DNA of 64,000 nucleotides from Occultella aeris (lineage in GTDB: Bacteria; Actinomycetota; Actinomycetes; Actinomycetales; Beutenbergiaceae): positions 124,001-188,000 of the forward strand of contig NZ_CACRYJ010000017.1 of assembly GCF_902703175.1 (NCBI RefSeq), given 5' to 3'. The translations under genes and the position numbers were made by a program. The notes below the pieces were generated by a model. It worked only from the letters and a program-made list of their open reading frames with translations, did no database searches and had not been told where the DNA came from. Of this stretch, positions 47,585 to 56,354 are shown one piece after another (the stretch's first letter is position 1; every line of letters begins with the position of its first letter).

Positions 47585-48565
47585 ATGCGCATCGTCGTCA
47601 CCGACTGCGACCACGCCACCTTGGACATCGAACGCGACGTCGTCGCGGCCGCCGGGGGTGACTTCACGCTCAACCAGACCAACGCCCCGGCGGACGTCAT
47701 CGCGGGCGCGCAGGGCGCCGACGGCCTGATCGTGCAGTACGCCAAGATCACCCGCGAGGTCCTCGAGGCGCTGCCGGACGTCAAGGTGGTCAGCCGCTAC
47801 GGCGTCGGCGTGGACACGGTCGACATCGAGGCTGCCACCGAGCTCGGCGTCGCCGTCTGCAACGTGCCCGACTACGGCACCGAGGCGGTCTCCGACCACG
47901 CGATCGCCCTCATCCTCGGTGCCATCCGCGGCCTGGTGAACCTCGACCGGGGCATCCGGCGCGGTGAGCACGACCTCGGCCCCGCCCTACCGATCCGGCA
48001 GTTCTCGAACCAGACGGTCGGCGTCCTCGGGTGCGGCCGGATCGGGTCGGCGACGGCCCGCAAGGCCGCCGCGCTGGGGTTCACGGTGCTCGTCCACGAC
48101 GTGCTGTTCACCCCTGGTGAGGTCCGTCCGGAGGGCTGGCTCGCGGTCTCGCGCGAGCAGCTGCTCGCGGAGTCAGACGTCATCACCGTGCACACCCCGC
48201 TCGACGCAGCCAGCCTCCACCTGCTCGATGACGCCGCGTTCGCGGCGATGAAGCCGGGTGCGATCCTGGTCAACACAGCACGCGGCGGCGTGGTCGACTC
48301 CGACGCCCTCGTCGCGGCGCTCGAGTCGGGCCGGCTGCACGCGGCCGGCATCGACGTGCTGGAGGAGGAGCCGATCGCGGCCGATCACCCGCTGGCCCGG
48401 TTCGACAACGTGATCCTCACCCCACACGCGGCCTTCTACACCGAGGAGTCCTACTCCGAGCTGAAGCGCCGCACGGCCGAGAACGCCGTCGACGTCGTGG
48501 CGGGCAAGCGCCCCCGCAACATCCTCAACCCCGAGGTCCTCCAGGCCGGCCGCGCCGCCCGCTGA
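47585..48565 (+). CDS. D-isomer-specific 2-hydroxyacid dehydrogenase
   Basis: 326 residues. Rossmann GVLGCGRIGSATARKAAALG, catalytic Arg in NTARGGVVD, Glu in DVLEEEPI and His in LTPHAAFYTEES. This is the PGDH/hydroxypyruvate-reductase group. With no serine pathway genes nearby, a role in the sugar-acid pathway (for example reduction of a 2-keto acid) is more likely than serine biosynthesis. GAAAGGAAG precedes the ATG. Confidence 0.88.
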   Translation: MRIVVTDCDHATLDIERDVVAAAGGDFTLNQTNAPADVIAGAQGADGLIVQYAKITREVLEALPDVKVVSRYGVGVDTVDIEAATELGVAVCNVPDYGTEAVSDHAIALILGAIRGLVNLDRGIRRGEHDLGPALPIRQFSNQTVGVLGCGRIGSATARKAAALGFTVLVHDVLFTPGEVRPEGWLAVSREQLLAESDVITVHTPLDAASLHLLDDAAFAAMKPGAILVNTARGGVVDSDALVAALESGRLHAAGIDVLEEEPIAADHPLARFDNVILTPHAAFYTEESYSELKRRTAENAVDVVAGKRPRNILNPEVLQAGRAAR

Positions 48566-48624
48566 CCGGTCAGCAGTTCCCGGCGGCGCACCGCCGTCGA
48601 GCCAGATGAAAGCAGGCTCCTGAA

Positions 48625-49455
48625 GTGGACATCCGCTACGCCACCTCCCCCACCGAGATTCCCTCGCTCGGCACCGACGCGCTCCGCGGCCGGTTCCTCG
48701 TCGAGGACCTCTTCCAGCCGGGGGAGGTGAGCGTGACGTACTCCCACCACGACCGCGTGGTCCTGGTCGGTGCGATGCCGACGGACCGACCGATCGGCCT
48801 GGTCGCACCGGCGGAGCTGCGCGCCGAGCACTTCCTCTCCCGGCGCGAGATCGGCATCGTGAACGTCGGTGCCTCCGGCACCGTGACGGTCGACGGCGCA
48901 GCGTACGAACTCGGTCACGGCGCCTGCCTGTACGTCGGCCGCGGCGCCGAGCACGTGACGTTCGCCTCGTCCGACACCGCGACGCCGGCCCGGTTCTACG
49001 GGTTCTCGGCGCCCGCGCACACTACCTACCCGACCACCCTGGTCCGCGCGGGTGAGGGCAACGTCCGCGAACTCGGTGAGCAGCGCACCTCGAACCGGCG
49101 CACCCTGAACCAGTACATCCACGCCGACGGCGTGCGGTCCTGCCAGGTGGTGATGGGCGTGACCACCCTGCACGAGGGCAGCATGTGGAACACCATGCCC
49201 GCGCACACCCACGACCGGCGCATGGAGGCCTATCTCTACTTCAACCTCCCCGAGGACGCGCGGGTGCTGCACCTCATGGGTGAACCCACCGAGAGCCGGC
49301 ATCTCGTGGTCGCCAACGAGCAGGCCGTCATCTCTCCGAGCTGGTCGGTGCACTCCGGTGTGGGTACCAGCGCCTACTCGTTCGTGTGGGCGATGGCCGG
49401 GGAGAACCAGTCCTTCGACGACATGGACCACGTGCAGGTAACCGAGCTGCGCTGA
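48625..49455 (+). CDS. kduI: 4-deoxy-L-threo-5-hexosulose-uronate isomerase
   Basis: 276 residues, the normal size. Zinc ligands H194, H196, E201 (MPAHTHDRRMEAYLYF) and H243 (SWSVHSGVG) are all present, offset by 2 from the E. coli enzyme. KduI converts the product of unsaturated uronate breakdown (from pectin or glycosaminoglycans) to 2,5-diketo-3-deoxygluconate, and is also used in hexuronate catabolism. GTG start at 48625 with an upstream AAAGCAGG. A dedicated kduD is not seen; the SDR at 42419 may stand in. Confidence 0.93.
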   Translation: MDIRYATSPTEIPSLGTDALRGRFLVEDLFQPGEVSVTYSHHDRVVLVGAMPTDRPIGLVAPAELRAEHFLSRREIGIVNVGASGTVTVDGAAYELGHGACLYVGRGAEHVTFASSDTATPARFYGFSAPAHTTYPTTLVRAGEGNVRELGEQRTSNRRTLNQYIHADGVRSCQVVMGVTTLHEGSMWNTMPAHTHDRRMEAYLYFNLPEDARVLHLMGEPTESRHLVVANEQAVISPSWSVHSGVGTSAYSFVWAMAGENQSFDDMDHVQVTELR

Positions 49456-49490
49456 GCCGACCTGCCCACCGCGCCGACTGACGACTGCGG

Positions 49491-50519
49491 CTACCGCGCC
49501 GCGCCACGCCAGACCTCGACCTCCGCGAGCAGCGCGTCCCGCCGCCCGGTATCGAGGAAGGACGCCCGGAACGAGTTCGCCGCGAGCGCGGCCAGCTCGT
49601 CGTCGGTCAGCTTGTGGACCTCCCGGATCGCGTGCAGGTTGTCGTCCACGTACCCGCCGAAGTAGGCCGGATCGTCGGAGTTGATCGTCACCATCACGCC
49701 GGCCTCGAGGAGCTGGCGCAGCGGGTGCGCGGCGAGGGAGGCCACCGCCCGCAGCCGCACGTTGGACAGCGGGCACACGGTCAGTGGGATCTGCTCGGCG
49801 GCGAGCCGGGTCACGAGTGCCGGGTCGTCGAGGCACCGGATCCCATGGTCGATCCGCTCGACGCCGAGGTCGTCGAGCGCCCCGGCGATGTACGAAGGCG
49901 GCCCCTCCTCGCCCGCGTGCGCGACCAGGTGCAGGCCGGCCCGGCGGGCGCGGTCGTAGACCGCGGTGAAGCCCGACGGCGGGTTCCCCACCTCGGCGGA
50001 GTCGAGGCCGATGCCGATGATCGGCGCGTCCATCGCGAGCAGGTCTTCGAGGACCTCGAGCGCTTCGCGGGCCGGCCGGTCCCGCAGGAACGCCGCGATC
50101 AGGCCGGTGGAGATCCCGAACTCGGCCTCGCTCGTGCGTAGCACGAACGCGATGCCCTCGACGGTCGCCGCCAGCGGCACCCCCCGGGCCAGGTGCGCCT
50201 GCGGGTCGAACATGATCTCGGCGTGCCGCACCCCGGCCGCCCGTGCTCGCGTCAGGTATGCGCGCGTCATCTCCGCGAAGTCCGCCGGCGTGCGCAGCAC
50301 CGCCATGTTCTCGTAGTAGAGGTCCAGGAAGGACTGCAGGTCGGTGAACGCATACCGGGACCGCAACGCACCGACATCCGGATCCGGCAGGTCCACCCCA
50401 TTGCGCTCCGCGAGCGCGAACACCAGGTCCGGCTCGAGAGTGCCCTCGATGTGCAGGTGCAGCTCGGCGCAGGGAGGCGTGGCTGGGTTCACCGGGACGT
50501 CGCTCATCTGCCGAATCAT
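49491..50519 (-). CDS. Adenine deaminase, adenosine-deaminase-like type
   Basis: 342 residues. Zinc and catalytic residues: H21/H23 (AELHLHIEGTLEP), H201/E204 (HAGEEG), H225, D282/D283 (NSDDPAYFGGY). AELHLHIEGTLEPDLVFALAERNG and SFLDLYYENM are closer to the adenine deaminases of this superfamily than to true adenosine deaminase. Converts adenine to hypoxanthine. The ATG overlaps the nucleoside hydrolase stop (ATGA), which fits: hydrolase releases adenine, deaminase removes its amino group. Last gene of the operon. Confidence 0.85.
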   Translation of the reverse strand: MIRQMSDVPVNPATPPCAELHLHIEGTLEPDLVFALAERNGVDLPDPDVGALRSRYAFTDLQSFLDLYYENMAVLRTPADFAEMTRAYLTRARAAGVRHAEIMFDPQAHLARGVPLAATVEGIAFVLRTSEAEFGISTGLIAAFLRDRPAREALEVLEDLLAMDAPIIGIGLDSAEVGNPPSGFTAVYDRARRAGLHLVAHAGEEGPPSYIAGALDDLGVERIDHGIRCLDDPALVTRLAAEQIPLTVCPLSNVRLRAVASLAAHPLRQLLEAGVMVTINSDDPAYFGGYVDDNLHAIREVHKLTDDELAALAANSFRASFLDTGRRDALLAEVEVWRGAAR

Positions 50520-51466
50520 CGCACCAGCCCGTCGACGAGATGGTCGAGGAAGCCGTCGAAGTCGACGTCGCTCACCGCCTCCAGCAGGGGCAGATGGTCC
50601 CACCGGTGGTGGTTACGGACGTCGGCGACAGTCATACCAAGAGTCAGCTCGCCGCGGGTCTCCACGGCGCACCGGATCCGCTCGGTGGTCATGAGTTCGG
50701 GATGGACGAGGGCGGCGATCGCCAGCGAGTCGATCAGGGCGCAATAGCTCTGGTAGCCGCGGCCACGGACGAATCTGACGATGTCGGTCGCGAACCGCGC
50801 CTCGGGTCGGCCGCTCGCGGCGAGCCGGTCGAACCGCTCCTGGCTGAGATTCACGTCCGGGTGCGTGGCGACGTCCAGCCCGACGGCGGTCAGCGCGAAC
50901 CCGGCGGCGAACACGGTGGCGGCCGCGCCGGGGTCGACGTAGACGTTCCACTCGCTCACCGGGTTGTCGCCGGTGGCTTGGGTCCACGCGTAGCGGGTGA
51001 ATCCGAACGACCCGGCGATGGCCGTCATCCGGCTCACCTTGCGGGGCAGTTCCGGGTCGAGCTCGAGCGCCAGGGCGATGTTCGTCATCGGGCCGAGCGC
51101 GGCGATCGCGATGTCTCCGGCGTTGTCGTTGACGACGTCGACGATCAGTTGCGCGGCGCTGCGGCCCTCCAGTGGCAGTGTCGGCACCGGCAGTGCGGTG
51201 TTCGCGAGGCCGTCGTCCCCGTGGGAGAACGGGTCGTGCGGGTACTCCCGCGAGATCGGCTGCAACGGCCCCTGGGCCACTGGTATCCCGCCTTCGCCCA
51301 TGAGTTCGAGCACCTTCCGGGCGTTCACTGCGGTGCGGTCGGACGGGAGGTTCCCGGTGACCGCCGTCAGCGCCAGGACATCGAGCCCGGGATCCTTCAG
51401 AGCCAGGATGATGGCCAGGGCATCGTCGATGCCCGGGTCACAGTCGATGATGAGCTTTGTGGTCAT
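50516..51466 (-). CDS. Nucleoside hydrolase
   Basis: 316 residues. N-terminal DCDPGIDDA (D8, D10, D14, D15) is the Ca2+ site of inosine/uridine-type ribohydrolases, which cleave nucleosides to base and ribose. NVYVDPGAAATVF and a C-terminal His-containing DVRNHHRWD complete the fold. Overlaps the ribokinase stop by 4 bases; an in-frame ATG 3 codons further upstream is an alternative. Confidence 0.92.
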   Translation of the reverse strand: MTTKLIIDCDPGIDDALAIILALKDPGLDVLALTAVTGNLPSDRTAVNARKVLELMGEGGIPVAQGPLQPISREYPHDPFSHGDDGLANTALPVPTLPLEGRSAAQLIVDVVNDNAGDIAIAALGPMTNIALALELDPELPRKVSRMTAIAGSFGFTRYAWTQATGDNPVSEWNVYVDPGAAATVFAAGFALTAVGLDVATHPDVNLSQERFDRLAASGRPEARFATDIVRFVRGRGYQSYCALIDSLAIAALVHPELMTTERIRCAVETRGELTLGMTVADVRNHHRWDHLPLLEAVSDVDFDGFLDHLVDGLVR

Positions 51467-52368
51467 GCATTCCATCCTTCGTCCGGATCGTCGAGTTCGG
51501 TGAGGGTCGGGAGGGAGTCGATGGCTCCGCGACGAGTCACGACGGCGGCGCCCACCCGGGTCGCGTACCGCACCGCATGCCGCAGGTCGTCGCCCGCGCA
51601 GAGCCGCACGGCGAGGGCGCCGCAGAAGGCATCTCCGGCCGCTGTCGTGTCGACGACCGGAACGGTGTGACCGGGTTCGTGCCACGACTCACCGGCGGTG
51701 CGGACCACGCAACCCGCGCCGCCGAGCGTGACGACGACCGCGTTCGGTCCGGTCACGACGCCAGCCAGGGCGAGCGCGCCGTCAGGACCGTCGGGGATCC
51801 CGCGGCCCGTGATCGAGGCGAGCTCGGTCTCGTTCACGACGAGGACGTCGACGAGCTCGAGCAGTTCGGCGGATACCGGCGCGGCCGGAGCGGCGTTGAG
51901 GATCCGAAGTCCGGAGGCCATCCGGAACGCCGTCAGCACCGCGGTCGCCGGCACCTCCAGCTGCGCGAGCACAACGGATGCCGTGGCCAGGACGCGTTCG
52001 GAGAGGTCCCCCGGCCCCAACGTCGAATTGCTGCCGGCACTGACCAGGATCCGGTTCTCCCCGGCGCGGTCGACGACGATGACGGCAAGTCCGGTGGCAC
52101 TGCCTTCACGCACCCTGATGCCGGTCGTATCGATCCGCTCGGCGGCCAGCCGGCGCCGGAACTCGATGCCGCCGGCGTCGTCACCGAGGCAGCCCGTCAG
52201 GTGTACCCGGCCGCCGAGCCTGGCCGCCGCGACGGCCTGGTTGGCGCCCTTGCCGCCGAGTCCGCGCTGGTGGCCACGGGCCAGTACGGTCTCGCCGGCC
52301 GAGGGTGCCTCGGAGACCTGCACCACGAGGTCCTCGTTGAGGCTGCCCACCACGGCGATGCCCGTCAT
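51463..52368 (-). CDS. rbsK: Ribokinase
   Basis: 301 residues, PfkB family. GLGGKGANQAVAAARLGG (ribose and signature 1), NAAPA, NETELASITG and DTTAAGDAFCGALAV with the catalytic Asp. Phosphorylates free ribose released by the hydrolase to ribose 5-phosphate. Its start lies 4 bases inside the end of the ADP-ribosylglycohydrolase gene. Confidence 0.9.
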   Translation of the reverse strand: MTGIAVVGSLNEDLVVQVSEAPSAGETVLARGHQRGLGGKGANQAVAAARLGGRVHLTGCLGDDAGGIEFRRRLAAERIDTTGIRVREGSATGLAVIVVDRAGENRILVSAGSNSTLGPGDLSERVLATASVVLAQLEVPATAVLTAFRMASGLRILNAAPAAPVSAELLELVDVLVVNETELASITGRGIPDGPDGALALAGVVTGPNAVVVTLGGAGCVVRTAGESWHEPGHTVPVVDTTAAGDAFCGALAVRLCAGDDLRHAVRYATRVGAAVVTRRGAIDSLPTLTELDDPDEGWNA

Positions 52369-54509
52369 CGGTCCGGCCCAGCGAGCGAACCGACCTCGAA
52401 GCCGTCGGCCAGCACTGTGCCGGTCGTGACGAGGAAGCCTGCTCCTCCGCTCGAGTGCGCGTTCTCGGCGGTGTCCGAGGCTGTGAGGACCTCGGCGTCG
52501 TCGATCCGGACGGTGAGCCGGTCCCGGTGGCAGCTCACCGTGACCCGATACGGCACGTCCTCGGTGTAGGCGAAGGGTGCGCTCGCGAGGATCGCCTCCC
52601 GGTCATGGTCGCGGCGCACCAACGAGATCCGCTGCCACGACTCGAACACGGCGGCGTAGTAGCGGCGGTGTCCGCGGGCCCGGACCACCAGGCCGCCGCG
52701 TTCGTGGGGATTGAACACAAGAGTCGAGGTGAACGTGTAGTCGTCCCAGTCCCGGGTGCCGATGGTGGCCAGTCCGGTCCCCTCGGGGTGGGAGACGGAG
52801 TATGAGTACCTGAAGTCGGCTTCGAAGTTCTTCGCCGAGTTCACCCACGCCCGCAGTGGCTCCGGGGTGAGGTCCCAGATCGAGGTCATCAGGACGCCGG
52901 ACCGGGCGTGACGGACCGGTGCGCCGGACCAGTCCACCCGCTCCAGCACCACGTCGCCGTCGAATCTGCCCATGGAGGTCACAGCGACCCCGAATCGCAG
53001 GATCGGGTTCGCACCGACCTCGGGTACCTCCCAGACCAGCTCGCGCGGCTCGTCCGCCAGGAGGAGCTCGGGACCGAACGTCGCCTCCATGCGCGCGTCC
53101 GTCTCGATGAGTACGTACGGGCGCAGGGTCGGCGCCGCGTGCGAGGTGCCCAGGGCCAGGCGGGCAGTGAGCCGGACGCGCTGCCCGGGGTAGAGGGTCG
53201 GGCTGGCGATGGTCGAGAAGTTGTCCCCGCCGTCGGCCCTCGGCAGGAACACTGGGGTGGAGACGGCCGCGGCCACCGATTCGGTGACGCCCGCGCAGGT
53301 GATCACCAGGCCGCTCGCATCCGGGCCGGCCGGTCCGCCGGGACGCGGGCGGACGTTGGCGACCGCTACCCGGGTGTAGGGCGAACCGACGTCCAGGCAC
53401 GGGGTGAAGCCCTGCACGGAGCCCGGCAGTTCGAATGCGAATCTCGCCTCACGTGGCGCAGGTGGGAGACCATCGAGGAGGCGCCTGCCAGCCGCGATGG
53501 CTCGCGTCTGCTGCACCGCGTCGGACATGCACTCCCCACCGTCCGCGGTCACCACCAGCAATCGGTCGGCCACGGGCGAGCGCAGGTCCGCCTCCGCATC
53601 CAGTGCGCCGAGCCCGAGCCTGATCCCGTTCAGCGCCCCGACGACGCCGGCGTTCGAGTCCGTGTCCCAGCCTGCCGAGGCCGCGATCGACACGGCCCGG
53701 TGGAAACTGTCGCCGCCCAGCAGAAGGGCCGCAAGCACAGCGGCGTTGTTGGTCGTGGCCGGGCACGGGCCGTCGAACACCGAGTACCCATACGTCTTCT
53801 CGATCCGCTCCCGGACCTCCCGCCAGTCGGCTCCGGGCGCACACCAGGCCAGCACGTCGTCGATGATGTGCTGCAGGACCGGATCCGCGACCTGGGCCCG
53901 GCCCGTCTCGATCAGGGCGTGCAGGTCGGGTTCGATATACGCAAGTGCCTCCATTGCGGCGATGAACGCCGCAGCATCCACTGCCACGCCGTCGTGGCTC
54001 ACGGAGGCTGCCGCCCGGGCGTGCGCAGCGGCCCGGTCCGGGTCGCCGGGACTCATCATGGCGAAGCCGTCGACGAAGATCTGGGCGCCCACCTGCACGG
54101 GCAGGGTCCGGCCGTTTCGTCGCGCGGAGCCCGATCCGGGCGCGGGCACGCCGTTCTTGAGGTTCAGATAGGCGGTGTGTTCGGTGGATCGCCCACGACC
54201 GCCCCACCACAGGATCGTGCGGTCCTCAACGATGTAGTTGAGCCAGGTCTCGCCGACCTGCCGGGCCGTGAGCGGCCCGGTGCGGGCGTGGTCGAGCACC
54301 GCGCGGGAGAACGCGAACGTGCCGGAGATGTCATCGTCGGCAGTCACGACCGGGATCCCGAGCTGGTCATTGACGTAGTGGGTCAGTCTTCCGAACCGCT
54401 CGACGATGTCGGCATAGGCCCAGCCCTCGACCGGTCGCCCCAGGTACACACCGACGATCTTCCCGAGCACTCCCGCATACGTTCGCTCCGTGTAGTCCTG
54501 CTCGTTCAT
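52365..54509 (-). CDS. ADP-ribosylglycohydrolase-family enzyme with C-terminal beta-rich extension
   Basis: 714 residues. Residues 1-310 match the ADP-ribosyl-glycohydrolase/DraG fold with metal residues D58-D60 (TADDDISGTF) and D282/D284 (GWDTDSNAGVVGALNG). This family cleaves N-glycosidic bonds between ribose and a leaving group. Residues about 370-714 are beta-rich with concanavalin-like strands (SYSVSHPEGTG, RVTVSCHRDRLTVRIDD). No signal peptide is seen. Start: ATG at 54509 is used; a GTG at 54524 overlapping the permease stop would add five residues. Confidence 0.82.
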   Translation of the reverse strand: MNEQDYTERTYAGVLGKIVGVYLGRPVEGWAYADIVERFGRLTHYVNDQLGIPVVTADDDISGTFAFSRAVLDHARTGPLTARQVGETWLNYIVEDRTILWWGGRGRSTEHTAYLNLKNGVPAPGSGSARRNGRTLPVQVGAQIFVDGFAMMSPGDPDRAAAHARAAASVSHDGVAVDAAAFIAAMEALAYIEPDLHALIETGRAQVADPVLQHIIDDVLAWCAPGADWREVRERIEKTYGYSVFDGPCPATTNNAAVLAALLLGGDSFHRAVSIAASAGWDTDSNAGVVGALNGIRLGLGALDAEADLRSPVADRLLVVTADGGECMSDAVQQTRAIAAGRRLLDGLPPAPREARFAFELPGSVQGFTPCLDVGSPYTRVAVANVRPRPGGPAGPDASGLVITCAGVTESVAAAVSTPVFLPRADGGDNFSTIASPTLYPGQRVRLTARLALGTSHAAPTLRPYVLIETDARMEATFGPELLLADEPRELVWEVPEVGANPILRFGVAVTSMGRFDGDVVLERVDWSGAPVRHARSGVLMTSIWDLTPEPLRAWVNSAKNFEADFRYSYSVSHPEGTGLATIGTRDWDDYTFTSTLVFNPHERGGLVVRARGHRRYYAAVFESWQRISLVRRDHDREAILASAPFAYTEDVPYRVTVSCHRDRLTVRIDDAEVLTASDTAENAHSSGGAGFLVTTGTVLADGFEVGSLAGPDR

Positions 54510-54520
54510 GACCGCCGCGC

Positions 54521-55357
54521 TCACCCCTTCACCGAACCGCTGACGAGGCCGTCGACGAACTTGCGCTGCGCGGCCAGGAAGAGGAACACGATCGGAAGGA
54601 TCAGGATGGCCGCGCCGGCCATCAGGACCCCCTGGTCGACCGCGAATGTTCCGGTCAGGGACAGGAACCCGAGGGTGGCGGTGTAGCTCTCCTCCCTCTG
54701 GAGGAACGTCACCGAGATGAGGTACTCGTTCCAGGCGTTCAGCCCCACGATGATGCCGACGGTGATCATGCCGGGCGATACGGCAGGGATCAGCACGTGC
54801 CGGAGCACCTGGAAGGTGTTCGCGCCGTCCATGGTGGCGGCCTCCGGCAGTTCGCTCGGGATCCGCAGGAAGAACGTGCGCAGCAGCATGACGGCGAGGG
54901 GCATGTTGATCGCGGCGACGATGATTCCGACGGCGATGACGTTGCTGAGCAGGCCGAGCCGGGCGAACACCGCGTACAGCGGGAACAGGAAGAGTTGGAT
55001 CGGCACCGTCATGGCCACCATGAGATAGATCATCACCGGGCCGGCCGCCTTGATCTTCCGGGCAGCGAGTACGTAGGCCGCCGGCGCCGCGGTGAGTAGC
55101 ACGGTTGCGACCGTCGTGGCAGTGAGCAGCACGCTGTTGGCGAATCCGCGGGTGTATCCGGCGTACTGCCACGCCTCGGCGAAGTTCGACCAGTCCGGGG
55201 ACTCGGGCAGCGCGAGTGGATTGCGCACCACCTCCGGGGCGTCCTTCAGGCTGTTCAGCAGCACGAGCACGATCGGGAACAGCGCCGTGAAGACGAGGAG
55301 GATGAGAATGATGTGACCGGGGGTCGCCCGCAGCGCCCGGTTCGAACTGCGACTCAT
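54521..55357 (-). CDS. ABC sugar-type permease, MalG/CUT1 family
   Basis: 278 residues, six membrane helices, EAA loop EAATMDGANTFQVLRHV. CUT1 permeases pair as MalF/MalG with a shared MsmX/MsiK-type ATPase. No ATPase is encoded here, so a chromosomal multi-task ATPase is implied. Coupled to the MalF-type gene by a 4-base overlap. Confidence 0.93.
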   Translation of the reverse strand: MSRSSNRALRATPGHIILILLVFTALFPIVLVLLNSLKDAPEVVRNPLALPESPDWSNFAEAWQYAGYTRGFANSVLLTATTVATVLLTAAPAAYVLAARKIKAAGPVMIYLMVAMTVPIQLFLFPLYAVFARLGLLSNVIAVGIIVAAINMPLAVMLLRTFFLRIPSELPEAATMDGANTFQVLRHVLIPAVSPGMITVGIIVGLNAWNEYLISVTFLQREESYTATLGFLSLTGTFAVDQGVLMAGAAILILPIVFLFLAAQRKFVDGLVSGSVKG

Positions 55358-56283
55358 ACGTCCATGCCTCTCCGGCTCATTCGGGTGTAGATGACGGATG
55401 CGATGAGCCCGAACGCACCCATCACGATGCCGACGGCGGCAGCCTTGCCGAACTGGAACGTCGCGAACGCGAGGCTGTAGGCGAACGTGCTGAGCATCTC
55501 CGTTGAGTTGGCGGGGCCGCCCTGGGTCATCAGGAAGATGTAGTCGAACGTGAGGAAGGAGAAGATCATGATCATCACGAACATGAGTTGCATCGTGGGG
55601 CGGATGTTCGGCAGGTAGACGTAGCGGAACACCTGCCAGGAGTTCGCTCCCTCGAGCTGGGCCGCCTCGATCTGCTCCACCGGCGTCTGTCGCAGCGCAG
55701 CGAGGTAGACGACCAGGAGGAAGCCCCAGTAGTGCCAGATGTCGACCGCCGCCACCGCATAGATCGCGCCGTCGAGACTGGCGATCGGCGAATCGATGTC
55801 CCAGCCCTGCTTGTTCAGGAACCCGATCACGCCGGAGATGGGGCTGTAGATCATGTTCAGCCAGACCATCGCGTTCGTGACCGCGGCCATCACGTACGGC
55901 AGTAGGAAGATGACCTGGTAGAGCCCGCGCGAGCGCGGCCGGCGAAGCAGCAGCAACGCCACGCTCAACCCGAGGACAACGGGGATGGTCAGGAACAACA
56001 GGGTCCAGATGATGTTGTTCCCGACGGCGGTCCGGAAGATCGGATCCGCGAGGATCGCCGCGTAGTTCTCGACGCCCACGAACTCCGGATCGGTCGCCAC
56101 CCCGTTCCAGTCCGTGAACGAGGTGACCAGGGTGAACACGCCGGGAACGAGCACGATCGCCATCGAGAGCAGGATCGCCGGCGCCAGGAGTAGGTAGTGG
56201 ACACCATGCCCCCGTCCTCGGCGGCCACCCCGGACGGTCGAGGCGGGCTCGGCGTCAGGCTGCACAGAGCTCAGAACTGTCAT
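55354..56283 (-). CDS. ABC sugar-type permease, MalF/CUT1 family
   Basis: 309 residues, an N-terminal cytoplasmic tail rich in Arg/Gly and six membrane helices; EAA loop EAAQLEGANSWQVFRYV. Partner of the MalG-type permease. The ATG at 56283 is used; an upstream in-frame extension lies within a hairpin and is rejected. Confidence 0.93.
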   Translation of the reverse strand: MTVLSSVQPDAEPASTVRGGRRGRGHGVHYLLLAPAILLSMAIVLVPGVFTLVTSFTDWNGVATDPEFVGVENYAAILADPIFRTAVGNNIIWTLLFLTIPVVLGLSVALLLLRRPRSRGLYQVIFLLPYVMAAVTNAMVWLNMIYSPISGVIGFLNKQGWDIDSPIASLDGAIYAVAAVDIWHYWGFLLVVYLAALRQTPVEQIEAAQLEGANSWQVFRYVYLPNIRPTMQLMFVMIMIFSFLTFDYIFLMTQGGPANSTEMLSTFAYSLAFATFQFGKAAAVGIVMGAFGLIASVIYTRMSRRGMDV

Positions 56284-56307
56284 GAGTCGTTCCGTTCCTG
56301 CGGGTTC

Positions 56308-56344
56308 GGGTGGGTCGGCCGCACTGCGTGGGGGCGACCCACCC
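56308..56344 (-). terminator. Intercistronic stem-loop between binding protein and permease genes
   Basis: Arms GGGTGGGTCG and CGACCCACCC around a 17-base loop, in the 71-base gap downstream of the binding-protein gene and upstream of the MalF-type gene. Same position and probable purpose as the dctP hairpin. Confidence 0.65.
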
Positions 56345-56354
56345 GTCACCACTG

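Noticed and set aside
47585-48565. serA of the serine pathway
   Set aside because: It lacks the C-terminal ACT regulatory domain and sits in a sugar-acid operon.
49491-50519. Adenosine deaminase
   Set aside because: The N-terminal signature and SFLDLYY stretch fit the adenine deaminase branch, and the adjacent hydrolase would supply free adenine. Enzymatic proof is lacking.
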